From: Anisakis pegreffii
Taxonomy: Eukaryota > Nematoda > Chromadorea > Rhabditida > Anisakidae
Length of the DNA stretch: 64,000 nucleotides
Direction: 5' to 3'
Assembly (NCBI GenBank): GCA_035041965.1
Contig: JAPYMA010000023.1
Location: 1 to 64,000 of the forward strand
Position 1 is the first letter of the stretch; every line of letters starts with the position of its first letter. A program made the position numbers and the translations under genes. The notes under the pieces were generated by a model. That model was not told the origin of the DNA. It was given only the letters and a program-made list of their open reading frames with translations, and ran no database searches. This document shows positions 59,280 to 64,000 of the stretch, piece by piece.

Positions 59280-60600
59280 ATTAGCAACGAAACATTAGCA
59301 AACACAGGATTAGGCTTAAAACTGGCAAGAACTTGAAACTAGAACTAAAACTAAACCATATCACATAATCTACATAATAATAACAACGGAAGACATCACA
59401 TAATGACAAATCAATTATCACACAATAATAACAAAATATTCTCAATTCTCAAACTTATCAACAAACGATAATAATCAATTTCGAAATTCTCTCAAATTAA
59501 TCACGAAAAAATTTTGAATCACTTCGCTAATTTCTGACTTTCATCTCCCCAAATTCTTTGACTTCATTTAAAAGTTCAACGAAATAATCATTCGGAAAAA
59601 TTGAATTTCAGAAGGAATCGGCAAGCACATGAAAACAAAACATCGAAGTGAATAAATCAAAAAACGATGAAAAAGCGCACACAAAATATAAAATGATGAT
59701 GATTCGATGATGATGTAAAACAACGATGATAATAAAGCGATGATGATAACGATATTGATAACAACATGACAATAATATGATGACGATGGCGATGAACGAT
59801 AATAAACAATGATAAAAATTCAACTTGACAATAAAAGAAAAACTCATAACACATTAATGCAACATAACATAACACAACACAACATTAATACATAAAATAA
59901 CATTAACGCAGCAAATAACACAATGAAACAATATAGCAAATGACATTAAACAAAAACATAATAATAATAATATGATGATGAACAATAATAAAAAATTCAA
60001 CTTGATTAATAAAAGAATAATTCATAACACATCAAAACACAACACAACATAACATAACATAACACAACATACCAAAACACGACACAAAATCAACATATAA
60101 AATAACAACAAAATAACAAATAATATAATAAAATAACATAAGCAAATAACATTAAAAACAGCAAAACACGAAAACATAAAAATAGCAGCAGCAAACAACA
60201 ACAACAGCAGCAGCAGCACCAAACAACACACCACACCCAGAGGCAATGATCGGGACCCATCTCCAACAACCAACTACCACCAACCGCGCGAAAGGAAGGG
60301 GACCGAACCACCGGAAATCAAGGCTACAGGACGAACAACCTACAGTTTGGGAGAGCGGAAAGTCAATTGCAACAATTTACTACAAGTATTGGGGTTATCA
60401 ACGGTTTTATCACCTATCTTATCCCGTCACATCGAGGCCTACTTAGTCACAACCGAAATTTCAGTCTTATCTATACATCATCTTGAAACTAACTATCAAT
60501 TTTGTCACTATCTAATCAATTTTTGTCACCTACCCACAGCCCGAGGAGAGAAGAAGAAGAAGAAGAAGAAAACTAATGTGAGAATAATTTATCCTTAGTT
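59280..60600. repeat. A/C-rich simple-sequence mosaic
   Basis: Runs of gatgat, aacataacat and acaaca words at 59690-60240, then a GC-richer segment (60240-60360) and a (GAA)n tract at 60545-60572. The segment at 60280-60360 ('ggaccgaaccaccgg' onward) could be a mobile-element relic; I cannot assign it. Confidence 0.6.
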
Positions 60601-62960
60601 AAAGTTAAGTTAGAGTAAGTTACGTAAGTTAAAATAAGTTAAAGAATTTCGGGTAAATGATAAGTTAGAATCAACAATTTCATCAAGGGGGGACGGGGGA
60701 ATCTTATCAATCATCGAGGGGGAGGGCAGCCACCCGAAACGATCCAAGGCAATCACCAGCTCAGGGAACAAGAACAACGGCGGCACAACAGTTAAAATCA
60801 TAAGACATTGTACAATATCTCCAATTTAAAAAAAATCCAATGCTCACCAGCGAAATTATCATTATCATTGATTGGAAATCCATTTCGGGTTTCACTGTGG
60901 AAATCGATAATATTTCAAGAATGCAATAAGGACAATGCCTCATACCCTGGAGCGAGCATTTCCGAACTTATTCTCATTCAAATAACATAATTAATGCTTA
61001 CTTTCTTAAGTGTTTCTTCTCTTATATTCTCAGTGTAATTCAACAGTCACTTTTCTCTGAACTAATCTATAAATATCTAATCTCTTATCAATATCAGTAT
61101 AAAAGTTATAACACAAATACAATGTTCATTTGTTATAATCAATAATAACATAATGTTACAATTATCATTCGATCCATAATAATTGGGTTCAATGATTATA
61201 AAATATCAAAATATTATCAGCAATACCAATAATGCTAATAATATTCAGTTATCTCACAAAATCAGCTAAGTTACATAAAATTAAACGAGTAAGATAAAAG
61301 GACAACGGACTTTGCATGCAACGAACGAGGACGATAAAAGGACAAAGGACTTTTCATGCAACGAACGAGGACGATTACAGTCAATAGTGAGTAAATTTAA
61401 TAAGTTATACAACATCTCTAAATGAGTACCTAAGCTCACGATACATATACAGTTTAAAATATGCAAAATTATCATTCATTTTTTGTAGCTCTTTCTAAAT
61501 TTCTCAAATTTTCTTTTATATTTTGATTTTTTTAAATTTTTTTCTTTTTTGTTTTTCTTTACTTCTCTTTTTTATTTTTTTATTTATTTTTCTTTATTTT
61601 TTTGATTTTTTCATTTTATTATATTTTTTGAGTATTTTATTTTCTTTTTTTGATGTATTTTATTTTTATCACTTGTTGGTGTCCTTTCCGTCGCGTTGCT
61701 TCATGTAGTCGCCCCGTTGGAATGAGTTTAATTTTTGAGGAATTAAGTTTAGGAGGGATTATAATCGAGGCTTTTTCTTTTTCCTTATCACTAGCCTCGT
61801 TAAAGTATTCTCTATCCAAATTTCCTCTCACATCAATCCACACTGATGACTTTTACAGCCAAATAAATATCTCACTACTCTTTGTGAACTCAGTGCTGAC
61901 TCCGAGCGGTGACCATACTTTACCCAAATTTATATTAATAATAATACCCAAACCCACCAAGCGCCAATGGAGGTATGATTTCCCATATCCCGAACCCAAG
62001 TACTCTAAACCCTTACCCAGAGTACTGTCATAGAACCCGAACCCCGAGCCCATTTCAACATAATAAACGTTGAATAGAATATTATTAAATATTTCCCAAT
62101 AGTAATAATTCCCTCCATTTATGGCGCTGAGGAGCTGGCATTACCGCCCTATGACTCCTCTTCTACAATAGAATGTTGATGCCCAAAACATCAGGAAGGA
62201 ATTTTTGGGGGCATTTTCATCACACCTCTAATGTCCTAAAGTGGTTCACCGCTCTAGGTCCAGCCTTTTTGTCATTTTCTTCACACTGTCGATAAACTGA
62301 ATGGAGTTGTGGGAGTAGAGTGGCTAGATTTTTTGTCATCGATTGTCTCAACATCTTGATTTGTTGGAAAATATTCCAACTCATTTGGTAATTGGGTGGG
62401 AGTGTTCGGTCGGTATGCTGAGTTGACGTCCTTGTCGATGTTGTTGACATAAACAGCTGGTGATAATTAACTGGATTGATGATAACAAATTCATAAGAAG
62501 TCATGTGCTAACAATACATTGTGGTAATGCTATAGCAGTAAAAATAATGACAATAACAATATTAATAACAGTGGTAACAATAACACATATGACTTAATAT
62601 TAACATTAACAACAATTGAAAACACATAACATTGAACATACATCCTAATGTCTTAACTGTATCCTACTCTTCATCTTGTTATGCTCGCTCCCTCACTTTA
62701 CTTCACTAATATTAAAACCCATTATATCTGGATTAATTCTTCATGGCACAAGTGTTTATTCTAATAGCTGTTCATTTTCTCATAACTATCATTAATGAGG
62801 CATTGCACTTTATTGCTGGAATTTTGAAATTTTAAATCACGGAAATGAAACTGACTAATCATTGCTGGGAAGCATTGGCGTTGTGAGTGATTGGAGTTGA
62901 TATCCTGTTGAATTGGTCCAGTTGAATTGTGCCGCCGTTGTTCTCCTCGCGTAGTTCCCT
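60601..62960. other. Low-complexity and short repeats; weak exon candidates
   Basis: 61290-61375 holds two copies of a ~42-bp unit ('gcatgcaacgaacgaggac'-like). 61500-61660 is T-rich. A possible minus exon at ~62290-62460 after an ACCAG acceptor encodes a polar segment (AVYVNNIDKDVNSAYRPNTP) with a TGA soon after. It is not linked to the gene at 62961-64000, which has its own stop. Confidence 0.35.
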
Positions 62961-64000
62961 TTATTCGATGTAGAGCTGGTGATCCATCCCGATTTGCTCC
63001 ATCAGATCGGGATGGTCTGCCTTGAATCGTTTCAGGTAGAGGCAGCATTGCTCTGCCCTCCACGCTGCCTCCGAGGCCAGGTGCCTCTTGCGAGGATTCG
63101 AGACCACCTGGACCTCATCTGCGTCCTCCTCTGGGATCGCGATGTGCGAATTGTCGCGTCCCAGAATCATCAGACGCTCGGCAGCGATTTTACGCGCCAC
63201 CAAGGCCTTTTTGGTGACGCCGACGCACCTTTCGGCTTTATGTGCGTCCATGAGCGTCTTGACATCGGCGGCCGAAAGATGCGCCGAGGGGGGCAGGGCG
63301 ACGTTATAGCCGCAGGACGTGCAGAGGTCTGAAATTTCAGTTCGAGTTGACTTTTAAAATATCAATTATCTCGGAACAAATGATGGCAATTTGTAAGCAT
63401 AACTCGTGAAGAAATTCGATTGAGCAAGATTATTTTCCAAAACTCTATTATAATTAATTATGAAATTCTTTTTGATAGTTCAGTAAATTGGATGCCTTCA
63501 ACTAATTACGAGAAGTTGCAAGCGAACTTCAAGGCAAATTAAAAGGAGAAGAGAATAAAATATTTAAACTCGCAACTTACTTCCGCCACGGTGGCAAGCG
63601 GCCCTCTGCACGTGAATTTTCCAGGCCCTAACCGTTTTGAAGGGTTGGCTGGGCCTGGCACAACCGGCCAAACGGCACCCTAAAAGTTTTATTGTAAGCA
63701 ATGGTGAACATCTAAACATTATTATCACTGCTCTTATCAAGAACTTCCTTATTGTAGTTGACAGGTTTTCCCGAAATTATGAAAATTAATCAAAAAGGAT
63801 GGTGATGATTAACAGGGATTAATTGATGTATATAGGGTGGTTGAATGCATCATAGAAATATTCTTCGAAGCTAAGCTAATTAATCAATATCAGTGTATAA
63901 AAACTTACAGATGAGTTGGTCGTCGCTTATGTGATAAGCCTCCGTTTCTGGTGCCGTTAGCTCGGCTTGATGTTCCGGCCGCAAGCTTTCAATATTGTGC
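62961..64000 (-). CDS. Zinc-finger-like protein, 3' part (runs off window)
   Basis: Three exons in phase: 63909-64000 (5' end outside the window), 63581-63679 and 62961-63328 (TAA). The partial product is ~185 aa. The first exon is acidic (HQAELTAPETEAYHISDDQL). The second gives CRLAGCARPSQPFKTVRAWK and then H-x5-C-H, a C2H2/C2HC-like finger. The third opens with LCTSCGYN (CxxC) and continues as a charged, probably helical Ala/Arg/Lys-rich region ending DHQLYIE. The stop overlaps an AATAAA. Exons are markedly GC-richer than the surroundings. I cannot name the family; a host nucleic-acid-binding protein or a domesticated mobile-element gene are both possible. Confidence 0.55.

Noticed and set aside
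62761..63063. 100-codon minus-strand frame overlapping the zinc-finger-like gene
   Set aside because: It is closed by a stop just upstream and does not fit the exon phases, whereas the overlapping frame joins three exons in phase.
1..64000. Spliced-leader RNA genes and CRISPR arrays
   Set aside because: No SL1-like leader sequence was seen, and none of the repeat arrays has constant repeats with unique equal-length spacers.

Overview
This window reads as eukaryotic nuclear DNA from a nematode. It is AT-rich, and its genes are broken into many small exons by introns with GT...TTTCAG-type ends. One gene belongs to the nematode-centred pepsin-inhibitor-3 family. No rRNA, canonical tRNA, CRISPR array or bacterial-style operon was seen. 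I cannot place the species; a parasitic nematode with a repeat-rich genome is a reasonable guess, not a demonstrated fact.

Layout. 1-10.3 kb is repeat territory: tRNA-derived SINE-like units, a ~0.95 kb tandem duplication, a 650 bp tandem unit carrying a terminal-inverted-repeat element, a foldback element, and a dispersed repeat family arranged head-to-head at ~9.35 kb. 12.5-14.2 kb holds a secreted-type pepsin-inhibitor-3-like gene (+). 16.1-22.6 kb holds a complete 14-exon XPC/Rad4 DNA-repair gene (-), whose reading phase I could follow through every junction to 936 aa. 23.6-25.1 kb holds SGT1 (+; CS and SGS domains, no TPR), divergent from XPC. 27.9-31.6 kb holds a DCAF4/WDR21-like WD40 gene (-), with three further candidate 5' exons at 32.0-33.0 kb. 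33.8-35.7 kb is a nested pair of hAT-like transposons; the outer one contains a copy of one of those exons with its intron flanks. 37.1-38.9 kb is another repeat array. 40.2-41.25 kb is an unrecognised spliced gene (+). 42-51.5 kb has few convincing exons but many small hairpins, several in families whose loops are conserved while stems change by compensating substitutions. These include an array resembling histone mRNA 3' stem-loops. 53.3-57.5 kb is satellite/minisatellite DNA. 58.9-62 kb is low complexity. 62.96-64 kb is the 3' end of a GC-richer zinc-finger-like gene (-) running off the window.

The conserved genes are housekeeping: XPC in global-genome nucleotide-excision repair, DCAF4 as a CUL4-DDB1 ubiquitin-ligase substrate receptor, and SGT1 as an HSP90/SKP1-linked co-chaperone. 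XPC and CUL4-DDB1 act in overlapping UV-damage biology, but nothing in the sequence shows co-regulation. The most unusual observations are the exon captured by a hAT-like element (33.8-35.7 kb), the paired covarying hairpins sharing a 10-nt internal loop (43.4-43.8 kb), and the histone-stem-loop-like array with no histone gene (51.3-51.5 kb).
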